Shown piece after piece: positions 52,939-61,419 of a stretch of 64,000 nt of DNA. The DNA comes from JAPYTY01 sp036338435 (GTDB lineage Bacteria > Acidobacteriota > UBA6911 > RPQK01 > JADFOI01): NCBI GenBank assembly GCA_036338435.1, contig JAYZCG010000049.1, positions 18,719 to 82,718 of the forward strand, in the 5' to 3' direction. Positions within the stretch are counted from its first letter, which is position 1; each line of letters begins with the position of its first letter. A model generated the notes under the pieces. It was not told the origin of the DNA. It saw only the letters and a list, made by a program, of their open reading frames with translations, and made no database searches. The position numbers and the translations under genes are program-made.

Positions 52939-54192
52939 ATGTTTTCAAAATCTTTCCTTCTCATAGCCGGCAGTATTTTCCTAATGGGTTGTGCCCCAGA
53001 ACCCACACAGGCGCTGCGCAGTCACTCGGAAGAATATCCAGGTGCATCTATACGCCCAATTAACGACCGAGCACTTCCTGAGCCGTATGCCACACCCTCC
53101 ATCCGCAATCGCTCACAGGTAATCGAACGCCCTGAGGGAGCATCTCTAGACCTTCCAGAAGGATTTATGATCCATCCCTATGCTCCCGATTTTTCTTTCC
53201 AACGGCCAAGATTCATGCTACTTGGTCCTAGCAACGAGGTCCTCATTTCCGATTCCCATGATGCAGGTGGTGTCTACGTACTGCAAGATACGGATCAAGA
53301 TGGCGTCGCCGATAGCCGCCATGTGTTGGTTGAAAACCTGTATCGACCTTATGGTATTGCTTTTTGGAACAATTATGTCTACGTAGCTGGCCGTGTGGAA
53401 CTTAATCGTTGGAAGTATGATACCTCATCCATGACTGTCTCAGGAGACGCTGAGGTTGTTCTGGACTGGCCCGAATTCGAAGAGGGCCACTGGACCCGAA
53501 CCATTATCTTCAATAGAGAAGGCACTAAGATGTTTGTCAGTATCGGATCTGAATCTAATGTCGATGCAGGTGAAGACTCGCGGCGTGCAGCCATCAACGT
53601 CTACAACCCGGATGGAACAGGGCACGAAATTTACGCTCAGGGATTGCGCAATGCTGTCGGACTAGATTTTCACCCGGAGACGGATCAGATATGGGTAACA
53701 GTGCAAGAACGCGACGCACTGGGGGATGATCTAGTCCCTGACTATCTCAGTTCTGTAGGAGAAGGTCAGTTTTTTGGATGGCCCTATAGCTATATCGGGC
53801 CCCACGAAGATCCCCGCCGGGAGGGCGAACGACCTGATTTGGTAGCACGCACCCGCTATCCTGATGTTCTCCTGCCAGCTCACTGTGGCGCCCTGGACAT
53901 CGAGTTCTACACAGGATCGATGCTCCCAGATGAGTATAAGGGTGGCGCTTTCGTAGCCTGTCACGGTTCCTGGAATCGCTCCCAACGAGTAGGCTATCGA
54001 GTAGACTTCGTACCTTTTTACAATGGTCAACCTACCGCTGGGCCACAACCCTTCCTCAGCGGTTGGATGCTGGACGAAAATAAAACGGAAGTATGGGGTC
54101 GACCAGTGGGAATCCTAGAATTGTCTGACGGATCCCTTCTCGTCACTGACGACGGCGGACAAAAAATCTGGCGCATCATTTACACAGGATAA
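52939..54192 (+). CDS. Sorbosone/aldose dehydrogenase-like beta-propeller lipoprotein
   Basis: The signal ends in a lipobox (LMGC, Cys18), so the mature protein is lipid-anchored. The 417-residue product has the soluble quinoprotein glucose/sorbosone dehydrogenase propeller: LYRPYGIAF, FNREGTKMFVSIGSESN, QGLRNAVGLDFHPETDQIW and the C-terminal GRPVGILELSDGSLLVTDDGG. PQQ is the usual cofactor of this fold, although some members lack it. It would oxidise aldehydes or sugars in the periplasm and pass electrons to a cytochrome. It is divergent from the ThDP/cytochrome operon. Confidence 0.87.
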   Translation: MFSKSFLLIAGSIFLMGCAPEPTQALRSHSEEYPGASIRPINDRALPEPYATPSIRNRSQVIERPEGASLDLPEGFMIHPYAPDFSFQRPRFMLLGPSNEVLISDSHDAGGVYVLQDTDQDGVADSRHVLVENLYRPYGIAFWNNYVYVAGRVELNRWKYDTSSMTVSGDAEVVLDWPEFEEGHWTRTIIFNREGTKMFVSIGSESNVDAGEDSRRAAINVYNPDGTGHEIYAQGLRNAVGLDFHPETDQIWVTVQERDALGDDLVPDYLSSVGEGQFFGWPYSYIGPHEDPRREGERPDLVARTRYPDVLLPAHCGALDIEFYTGSMLPDEYKGGAFVACHGSWNRSQRVGYRVDFVPFYNGQPTAGPQPFLSGWMLDENKTEVWGRPVGILELSDGSLLVTDDGGQKIWRIIYTG

Positions 54193-54329
54193 AGATTTAC
54201 TGTCCAGCCCGTTTAGGGCTATGCACCTCTGACAAAAAAGCATAGCAACATCCACGCATAATCGTTGCTATTCCGAAGAACAGGCACCTATAGCTAAAAT
54301 CCCGCCGCTCTAGGTTTTCGTGGCTAAAG

Positions 54330-56048
54330 CTACGACATCTTCTTTTTGATTATATTTTTTTCGATCTTTGCCCATGAATCACGTAGCGTCACAGTTCGAT
54401 TGAAAACTAGCTGGTCTGATGAACTATCGGCTGAATCCACGCAGAAATATCCGAGTCTCTCAAACTGATAGATATCACCCCCCTTAGCCTTGCCCAAACT
54501 GGGTTCAATACAACAGGAGGTCAGGGTCTCTAACGAATTAGGATTTAAGTTAGACATAAAATCACGCCCTGGACTTTGATTATCGAAAAGACGATCGTAG
54601 AGGCGGACCTCTGCACGAACTGAATGTTCAGCTGAAACCCAGTGCATAGTGGCTTTAACTTTACGTCCATCCGGGGTTGTCCCTCCCCTGGTTTCAGGAT
54701 CGTAGGTACAACGTAACTCCACTATATGTCCACTTGTCTCATCCTTGACTACACCTACACAGGTGAGCAGGTAAGCATATCGAAGTCTTATCTCGCGGCC
54801 GGGTGCAAGACGAAAAAATTTCTTGTGGGGTTCTTCTTGAAAATCATCTTCCTCTATATAGAGGACACGAGAGAAAGGGACCTTTCTTGTCCCCATGGCC
54901 TTGTCCTCCGGATTGTTCACCGCATCCAACTCTTCCACTTGATTCTCTGGATAATTCTCAATCACTACCTTAAGGGGCCGCAACACTGCCATGGCACGTG
55001 GGGCCCATCTATTCAAGTGATCTCGCACTACATGCTCAAGTTTTGCCACATCCACCACACTATCTCTTTTTGCAACTCCCACTTCCTCGCAAAATTTACG
55101 GATAGCAGCAGGTGGATAACCACGCCTTCGCAATCCTCGCAAGGTGGGCATTCTTGGGTCATCCCATCCGCTGACGTGCTCCTCTTTGACCAAATCTCCC
55201 AGTCTGCGCTTACTAAGCACCGTATAACTGAGATTCAGACGAGCAAACTCAATCTGCTGGGGATGACAGTCCATCTCCAAGGCGTCCAGTATCCAATCAT
55301 AGAGAGGACGGTGGTCCTCAAACTCAAGCGTGCAGAGAGAATGTGTTATTCCCTCAAAGGAATCTGATAGACAATGGGCAAAGTCGTACATGGGATAAAT
55401 ACACCACTGGCTTGCTAGGCGATGGTGGGCAGTCTTCAAAATGCGGTAGAGCGCCGGATCACGCATATTGAGATTTGGGGACGCCATGTCAATCTTTGCC
55501 CGCAATACATGACTACCCGCTTCAAACTCACCCAGACGCATGTGTTCAAAAAGATCTATATTTTCCCGAACAGAACGACCCCGATACGGACTGTCTCGAC
55601 CTGGTTCAGTGAGAGTTCCTCGGTATTCTCGCATCTCCCCCGGACTGAGACTGCAGACATAGGCATTTCTTTCTTTGATGAGTTGAAGAGCACACTGATA
55701 GAACTTCTCGAAATAGTCCGAAGCGTAGAACAACCGCTCTCCCCAATTAAATCCTAGCCATTGGACATCTGTTTTAATGGAATCCTCATACTCTGCATCT
55801 TCCTTGGCGGGGTTTGTATCATCAAAACGTAAATTACAAATCCCCATTTTATTTTCCGCAGCTACACCAAAGTTCAAGCAGATCGATTTGGCATGTCCGA
55901 TGTGCAAATACCCATTTGGTTCCGGGGGAAAACGGGTTGCGACAAGGCCTCCGTGCTTATTCGCCTCTATGTCCTCGGCAATAGCAGTACGGATGAAATC
56001 TCGGGAAGGAGTGTTTTCCCCTTTTTTGGCTGAGCGCGAAATTTCCAT
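54330..56048 (-). CDS. glnS: Glutaminyl-tRNA synthetase
   Basis: The 572-residue class I enzyme has the HIGH motif in FPPEPNGYLHIGHAKS (49-52) and a VLSKRRL version of KMSKS. Its C-terminal half contains the Gln-specific beta-barrel anticodon domain (YIEEDDFQE, APGREIRLRYAY). Its presence means that tRNA-Gln is charged directly rather than only through GatCAB transamidation. It is cytosolic and divergent from the transhydrogenase operon, and the two genes are separated by 248 nt. Confidence 0.97.
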   Translation of the reverse strand: MEISRSAKKGENTPSRDFIRTAIAEDIEANKHGGLVATRFPPEPNGYLHIGHAKSICLNFGVAAENKMGICNLRFDDTNPAKEDAEYEDSIKTDVQWLGFNWGERLFYASDYFEKFYQCALQLIKERNAYVCSLSPGEMREYRGTLTEPGRDSPYRGRSVRENIDLFEHMRLGEFEAGSHVLRAKIDMASPNLNMRDPALYRILKTAHHRLASQWCIYPMYDFAHCLSDSFEGITHSLCTLEFEDHRPLYDWILDALEMDCHPQQIEFARLNLSYTVLSKRRLGDLVKEEHVSGWDDPRMPTLRGLRRRGYPPAAIRKFCEEVGVAKRDSVVDVAKLEHVVRDHLNRWAPRAMAVLRPLKVVIENYPENQVEELDAVNNPEDKAMGTRKVPFSRVLYIEEDDFQEEPHKKFFRLAPGREIRLRYAYLLTCVGVVKDETSGHIVELRCTYDPETRGGTTPDGRKVKATMHWVSAEHSVRAEVRLYDRLFDNQSPGRDFMSNLNPNSLETLTSCCIEPSLGKAKGGDIYQFERLGYFCVDSADSSSDQLVFNRTVTLRDSWAKIEKNIIKKKMS

Positions 56049-56296
56049 ATGCCTGCCAATATTGTAACAGCCACCTCGTACTTTCGTGTATTGGCACGGA
56101 GGAAACAGTTTGTTTTAATGTGTTTTCGACTCTCTATAGTCTGCTTTGTTCCAACACTGTCACTACATTGATGCTTGGTACTCAAGCTACACAAACCGCA
56201 CATCACAATATCCCCTACCAATGGCATCAGATTACGGTACAATAAGCGGCTTGCTTGGCACCTCAGTGAGTTAAATAGTTAACGGGAGATTTTTGG

Positions 56297-57478
56297 ATGA
56301 TTGTTGGAGTACCTACGGAGTCCCTTCCGGATGAGCATCGAGTGGCTATAATTCCCGCCGCAGTTCCTGCCCTCATAGAGACTGGACTCGATGTCTTGGT
56401 ACAGAAAGGAGCGGGAGAGAAGGCTGGTTTTGCTGATGCTGAATACCAGAAGCACGGTGCACGTCTCGCACCTGATCGTGTACAACTCTTCTCCTCAACC
56501 GACGTACTTTTAAAAATCCACAATCTCACGACCGAAGGGGAAGACAGTGAGATAAACATGCTCCACGCTGGACAAACCTTGATAGGACTTTTGAATCCGC
56601 TGGGCGACCCAACAACAATTGAACAACTTGCAGTCAAAGGTATTACTTCTTTTGCCCTAGAGTTTCTACCTCGCATCAGCCGAGCACAATCCATGGACGC
56701 TCTAACTTCCATGGCTATGATGGCAGGGTATAAAGCCTCCCTTATATCAGCCAATACCATCAAAAAAATGTATCCCATGATGATGACAGCAGCTGGGACA
56801 ATTACTCCGGCCAAAGTCTTTGTGGTTGGTGCTGGAGTAGCCGGACTTGAAGCTATCGCAACTTCACATCGCTTAGGGGCAGTGGTACACGCCTATGACG
56901 TCCGTCCAGCGGTCAAAGAACAAGTAGAAAGTCTGGGAGCTAAATTTGTAGAGCTAGAGTTAAATACAGAGGAAACTGAGGGATCAGGAGGTTACGCCCA
57001 AGTCATGGATGAAGACTTCTACCATCGTCAGCGAGAACTGATGGCTCAGGTCGTAGCCCAAAGTGATGTCGTCATTACAACGGCCTTGATAGCAGGCGCT
57101 AAGGCCCCCATGCTCATTACTGAAGAAGCGGTTCAGGGGATGAGTTCCGGATCAGTCATCATTGATTTAGCAGCTGAAGGAGGGGGCAATTGCGAACTGA
57201 CACAGGCTGGGAAAACTATTCAAGTCCACGGAGTGACGATCATAGGATCCGTTAATCTAGCCTCCGCGATTCCGCATCACTCCAGCCAACTATATGCTAA
57301 GAACCTCACCAGTTTTTTGAAGAATCTAATCAAGGATGGAGAAATTCAAGTGAACTGCACAGATCCGATCATTATGGACACTCTGCTCACCCACCAAGGA
57401 AAGGTAGTCAATCCTCGTCTGAATGAACTTCTGGGCCTGAGTGACTCTAGGCCGCCAGTCGATAATCAAAAGGAGTAG
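56297..57478 (+). CDS. pntAA: NAD(P) transhydrogenase subunit alpha, NAD-binding part
   Basis: The ATG at 56297 is preceded by GGGAG. The 393-residue protein is domain I of proton-translocating transhydrogenase: VGVPTESLPDEHRVA at the start, VFVVGAGVAGLEAIATSHRLGA split over about 174-195 as the NAD Rossmann fold, and VRPAVKEQVESLGAKFVELE. It passes hydride from NADH to the NADP domain on PntB. The C-terminal membrane part is encoded separately (pntAB), as in Rhodospirillum. Confidence 0.95.
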   Translation: MIVGVPTESLPDEHRVAIIPAAVPALIETGLDVLVQKGAGEKAGFADAEYQKHGARLAPDRVQLFSSTDVLLKIHNLTTEGEDSEINMLHAGQTLIGLLNPLGDPTTIEQLAVKGITSFALEFLPRISRAQSMDALTSMAMMAGYKASLISANTIKKMYPMMMTAAGTITPAKVFVVGAGVAGLEAIATSHRLGAVVHAYDVRPAVKEQVESLGAKFVELELNTEETEGSGGYAQVMDEDFYHRQRELMAQVVAQSDVVITTALIAGAKAPMLITEEAVQGMSSGSVIIDLAAEGGGNCELTQAGKTIQVHGVTIIGSVNLASAIPHHSSQLYAKNLTSFLKNLIKDGEIQVNCTDPIIMDTLLTHQGKVVNPRLNELLGLSDSRPPVDNQKE

Positions 57479-57483
57479 TGCTC

Positions 57484-57765
57484 ATGGAAGATTTTGTAGC
57501 CTCTCTAACCATATTTGCATTGGCTTTGTTCTTGGGATTTGAGACCATTACCAAGGTCCCTCCGCTTTTGCACACACCTCTCATGTCAGGCGCTAACGCC
57601 ATCTCAGGTATCACTTTGGTGGGAACGTTAGTCACAGCTGGATTGCAGGTGAGCACTCTCACCACCATCTTAGGCTTTCTAGCTGTAGCCATGGCGACAG
57701 CTAACGTTGTGGGGGGTTTTCTTGTAACGCACCGCATGCTCCAGATGTTTCGTAGAAAGGACTAA
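57484..57765 (+). CDS. pntAB: NAD(P) transhydrogenase subunit alpha, membrane part
   Basis: The ATG at 57484 has AGGAG 8 nt upstream; the in-frame GTG at 57478 is too close to it. The 93-residue protein has about three hydrophobic helices and the family pattern LFLGFETITKVPPLLHTPLM and SGANAISGITLVG. It forms part of the proton channel in the inner membrane. It overlaps neither neighbour, but is only 5 nt after the pntAA stop. Confidence 0.95.
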   Translation: MEDFVASLTIFALALFLGFETITKVPPLLHTPLMSGANAISGITLVGTLVTAGLQVSTLTTILGFLAVAMATANVVGGFLVTHRMLQMFRRKD

Positions 57766-57767
57766 CC

Positions 57768-59168
57768 GTGTCCCAAGCTCTCATTAATTTATTCTATTTG
57801 GTAGCTGCCGTCCTCTTCATCTTGGGATTGAAAAAGCTCTCACATCCGCGTTCCGCAGCACACGGAAACCTTATAGGATCTGCTGGCATGCTGCTGGCAG
57901 TGGTAGTGACCCTAACAGATCAACGCATTGTCAGCTTCCAGATTATTCTGGCAGGCCTGACAGTGGGAGGTTGCATTGGAATCCTCCTGGCAGTCCGAGT
58001 GGCCATGACCTCAATGCCTCAAATGGTAGCCATATTCAACGGCTTGGGGGGAGCTGCATCTGCAGTTGCTGTAGGCGCAGTTCTGGAAGAAGCCCTAGCT
58101 AGTGAAATGGGCAGGCCATTGTTAACTCAGTCTACTGTAGCGAGTGTGGCCTCCGGTCTGATCGGAGCAATAACCTTTACCGGAAGTATGATCGCTTTTG
58201 CCAAACTTCAAGGACTCATATCAGAGAAACCCCTTCTCTTTCCAGGTCGGCATGTCGTCAATGTTACTCTTCTCATGGTCAGCGTAGGGTTGAGTAGCTG
58301 GTTCGTTGCTGATCCATCTACTTCAATGAGCTTTTGGCTGATGATAGCCATTGCCTCAGTTTTGGGAATCTTCCTAGTCATGCCCATTGGGGGGGCCGAT
58401 ATGCCCGTAGTCATTGCCTTATTGAACTCCTATTCGGGCTTGGCTGCTGCCGGCGTAGGATGGGTTCTTAATAACAGCGTTTTGATCATCGCAGGATCTT
58501 TAGTTGGGGCTGCTGGATTTATCCTAACCACCTTGATGTGCCGAGCTATGAATCGCTCTCTCCCCAACGTCATGTTCGCTGGCGTAGGCGCCACGGCCAG
58601 CAAGTCGGATAAAAAGCAAGACATTTACGAAGGCAAAGTAAAAGCCACTTCGGTTGAAGAACTAGCAATGATGTTAGATGGTGCACAACGGGTGGTCATT
58701 GTCCCCGGATATGGACTGGCTGTGGCCCAAGCACAGTATGCAATGTACGATCTCACGCAACTCTTGGAATCCCAGGACATTGAAGTGAAATTTGCTATCC
58801 ATCCCGTAGCCGGTAGAATGCCAGGTCACATGAATGTTCTGTTGGCTGAGGCAAACATTCCCTACGAACAACTCCAGGAAATGGATGTCATTAATCCAAG
58901 CTTTCAGCAAACCGATATTACTTTGGTAGTTGGAGCTAATGACGTGGTTAATCCTTTAGCACGAGAAGATGATCCCTCAATCCCCATTGCCGGCATGCCC
59001 ATATTGGATGTAGATCAGTCCCACGCGGTGGTGATCGTTAAGCGGAGCCTGAGCCCCGGCTTTGCCGGAATTGCTAATCCACTTTTTGCCGCTGATAACA
59101 CGCTCATGCTCTTCGGAGACGCCAAACAGGTAACAATAGACCTATTGGCAGCACTAAAAGAAGTCTAA
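57768..59168 (+). CDS. pntB: NAD(P) transhydrogenase subunit beta
   Basis: The start is a GTG at 57768, 2 nt after the pntAB stop, with GAAAGG upstream. The 466-residue protein has about nine membrane helices to residue 260 (including MVAIFNGLGGAASAVAVGA) and a C-terminal NADP domain with VVIVPGYGLAVAQAQYA and HPVAGRMPGHMNVLLAEA. With PntAA and PntAB it uses the proton gradient to make NADPH from NADH, which would supply reductant to this oxidative metabolism. The operon ends before a converging DUF5916 gene. Confidence 0.96.
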   Translation: MSQALINLFYLVAAVLFILGLKKLSHPRSAAHGNLIGSAGMLLAVVVTLTDQRIVSFQIILAGLTVGGCIGILLAVRVAMTSMPQMVAIFNGLGGAASAVAVGAVLEEALASEMGRPLLTQSTVASVASGLIGAITFTGSMIAFAKLQGLISEKPLLFPGRHVVNVTLLMVSVGLSSWFVADPSTSMSFWLMIAIASVLGIFLVMPIGGADMPVVIALLNSYSGLAAAGVGWVLNNSVLIIAGSLVGAAGFILTTLMCRAMNRSLPNVMFAGVGATASKSDKKQDIYEGKVKATSVEELAMMLDGAQRVVIVPGYGLAVAQAQYAMYDLTQLLESQDIEVKFAIHPVAGRMPGHMNVLLAEANIPYEQLQEMDVINPSFQQTDITLVVGANDVVNPLAREDDPSIPIAGMPILDVDQSHAVVIVKRSLSPGFAGIANPLFAADNTLMLFGDAKQVTIDLLAALKEV

Positions 59169-59226
59169 AGAAAAAATATGAGACCTCACATAGGGGCACA
59201 ACGAAATGGTGCTATAGCTTGTGGAT

Positions 59227-61419
59227 TCAGAAAGTAAAAAGATAGGTTAACTTGGCAATTAATGCCCGTTCCAATACATTTCCCGTCGTGGAACGTCGCT
59301 CATTATAAACTAAAAAAAAATTACTAAGTGGCTTGTAAATAAAATTCAAGCGGACGTTGCTTGATATTTCCCTAAGCGCACTATTGTACTGCATCAAAGC
59401 ATTTAGAAACATCCTGGTGCTAAACGAATAACGCAACCGTGTGGTGACGAAGTCGGTATCAAATTCTCCGGAAGGAAGGGTTATATCGTCATGATTCCAG
59501 GAAATATCAGCCGCAAAGTAATAGCCTGGCTGAAAAAGAAACCGCATCTCATAGGCGTTTCTCTCTCCGTTCCAAAAATCACCCCTCCCAACTCTTAACT
59601 CGGTGCTAAACATGCGACTTCGGTCACTCCCGAAGTAAACACGGTACTCAGAAAAATTGTAGTCTCCAATAGGTATATCCCGGTTGAGCTGTATTGGAAA
59701 TGGCTTGTCTAGTCGCTCAAAATGAGCCTCTCGTCCAATCCATATGGTGGTGCTGTTCTGAAATTCTATGGCCCACCCCATTTCAAGGTTTCGAGTAACC
59801 AGAAGGTTATCCTGGTTAGTGATGTGGTCGACCTCCACAGACGGCCTGAACTCACGAATCCAAGGCATCGTCTCACCAGGCCTGGGATGTATGCTAAAGC
59901 GCCCTCTACTCTTTTTAATTCCTCGACGCGGCACGAATCCTACCTCAGGGTTAAAATTGTCCTCGATAGTCAAGTATTGGGCCTCTGTTTCCCAAAAACG
60001 ATCCCTCCATCCTAAGCTTATGTCCGCCGCTATTTCACCTCCACTGGCCCCTGGAGTGTCCGTTTTCAAAAGAAAGGAAGAGATATCTAGATAAGTAAGG
60101 AGCTTTACATTGGCATCGATCCCATAAGTGCGGTTGAAATGCCCACCGCCAACCTCCTTATTGATAAAAATTGCGCCTATATCGGAATTGCGAAGAATAT
60201 CCCGGCGCACGCGTGCCACTGAAAAATTAGTTGCAGCAGTGCCTTTAAATTCATCGGACTGCATGGTCAAAACCCCAAGTCGATACTTCCCTACCCTCCC
60301 ACTCAGACGAGCACCTCCCAGAATCGGCACCTGTTGACCATCAGAAATACCAATACGTCGACTGAAAAAAGGAATTACCTCACGTCCTTCTGCAAGGGAC
60401 CAGCCTCGGGCATTTTTCCCAAAATGGAAGATGGGAGCATTTTCCAAGAAAAACTCGCGCTTCTCAGGGAAAAATAGACTGAATCGAGTTAGGTTAATCT
60501 GCCTTTCATCAGCTTCCACTTGAGCAAAGTCGGTGTTAACCGTCAGATCTAGAGTCATGCCAGAGGCAACTCCATATTTGACATCCATTCCGACATCCGG
60601 AACAAAATCGACGTCATCTCCCTGACGTCGAACCAGGGGGGTGGACAAATAGGGCTTGAGGTAGAGATTTCGACCTTGACGGACACCACTCATACCATCA
60701 AGTGACCCTGCCATGGACACGCGATTCAAATGAAAGGGAACGGGAATCGGCGACCAGTGTGCCCGCTCATTCTTCCTGCGAATTTGCCGTAGAAAATTAA
60801 CACCCCAGACCTGATTGTCGTCCTTCCGGAAACGTAGACTCTTAAACGGTATAGCGATCTCAGTCTGCCAGCCCTGCTCGGTAATTTTGCTGTTCACCTC
60901 CCAACTAGCATCCCAGTCGAAGTTAGTAGTGGTTCCATCCCCACCCACCTGACCATCTCGCTTGGCCCCCTTGGGGTTGGTGCTGAACACGAATCCATTG
61001 CGATTATCATTAAAGGTATCCAAAAGAATACTAAAAACATCGTTTTCAGAGGGAGGGAAATCCCTTCGGACATCGTTGACTACCAAGCCCTCCTTTCCGG
61101 CTGAATCGAAGCAATAAACTCCCACGTAAAGATTGTGATCGTCGTAGAGCAGCCGGACTTCGGTTCGCTCGCTGACAGGCTCGCCTATAAAAGGTTCCTG
61201 TTGTGTAAAATTAGAAACTGGCTTTGCACGTTGCCATGCCGGCTCGTCTAACTCACCATTGATGACGACATCGGTTTTGACACGAGTTGCTGAAATCTGC
61301 CGGTTCAGTTCAGGGTTTAGTAATTCACTACCGGCATTTACCTCAGACAAGGTCACGGTCAGAATCGTGACTAGAACTAACGTTAAACGCATCCAGTTCA
61401 AAGGCCAGTCCACTTTCAT
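59227..61419 (-). CDS. DUF5916 outer-membrane protein with CBM9-like N-terminal domain (paralogue 3)
   Basis: The 730-residue protein has a signal peptide (hydrophobic 11-27, cleavage near VNAG) and the same order of modules as the pair at 29-34 kb: CBM9-like (INGELDEPAWQRA, LLDTFNDNRNGFVFSTNPKG), then DFAQVEADERQINLTRF and the barrel ending in FKLTYLFTF-like AKLTYLFTF. It starts immediately after the stop of the Tat-exported ThDP enzyme (TAAATG), so the two are translationally coupled. Diverged codons show it is an older paralogue of the tandem pair. Confidence 0.88.
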   Translation of the reverse strand: MKVDWPLNWMRLTLVLVTILTVTLSEVNAGSELLNPELNRQISATRVKTDVVINGELDEPAWQRAKPVSNFTQQEPFIGEPVSERTEVRLLYDDHNLYVGVYCFDSAGKEGLVVNDVRRDFPPSENDVFSILLDTFNDNRNGFVFSTNPKGAKRDGQVGGDGTTTNFDWDASWEVNSKITEQGWQTEIAIPFKSLRFRKDDNQVWGVNFLRQIRRKNERAHWSPIPVPFHLNRVSMAGSLDGMSGVRQGRNLYLKPYLSTPLVRRQGDDVDFVPDVGMDVKYGVASGMTLDLTVNTDFAQVEADERQINLTRFSLFFPEKREFFLENAPIFHFGKNARGWSLAEGREVIPFFSRRIGISDGQQVPILGGARLSGRVGKYRLGVLTMQSDEFKGTAATNFSVARVRRDILRNSDIGAIFINKEVGGGHFNRTYGIDANVKLLTYLDISSFLLKTDTPGASGGEIAADISLGWRDRFWETEAQYLTIEDNFNPEVGFVPRRGIKKSRGRFSIHPRPGETMPWIREFRPSVEVDHITNQDNLLVTRNLEMGWAIEFQNSTTIWIGREAHFERLDKPFPIQLNRDIPIGDYNFSEYRVYFGSDRSRMFSTELRVGRGDFWNGERNAYEMRFLFQPGYYFAADISWNHDDITLPSGEFDTDFVTTRLRYSFSTRMFLNALMQYNSALREISSNVRLNFIYKPLSNFFLVYNERRSTTGNVLERALIAKLTYLFTF

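Noticed and set aside
54726..55367. 213-codon open frame opposite glnS
   Set aside because: It lies wholly on the reverse of a well-supported synthetase gene and has no recognisable motifs.
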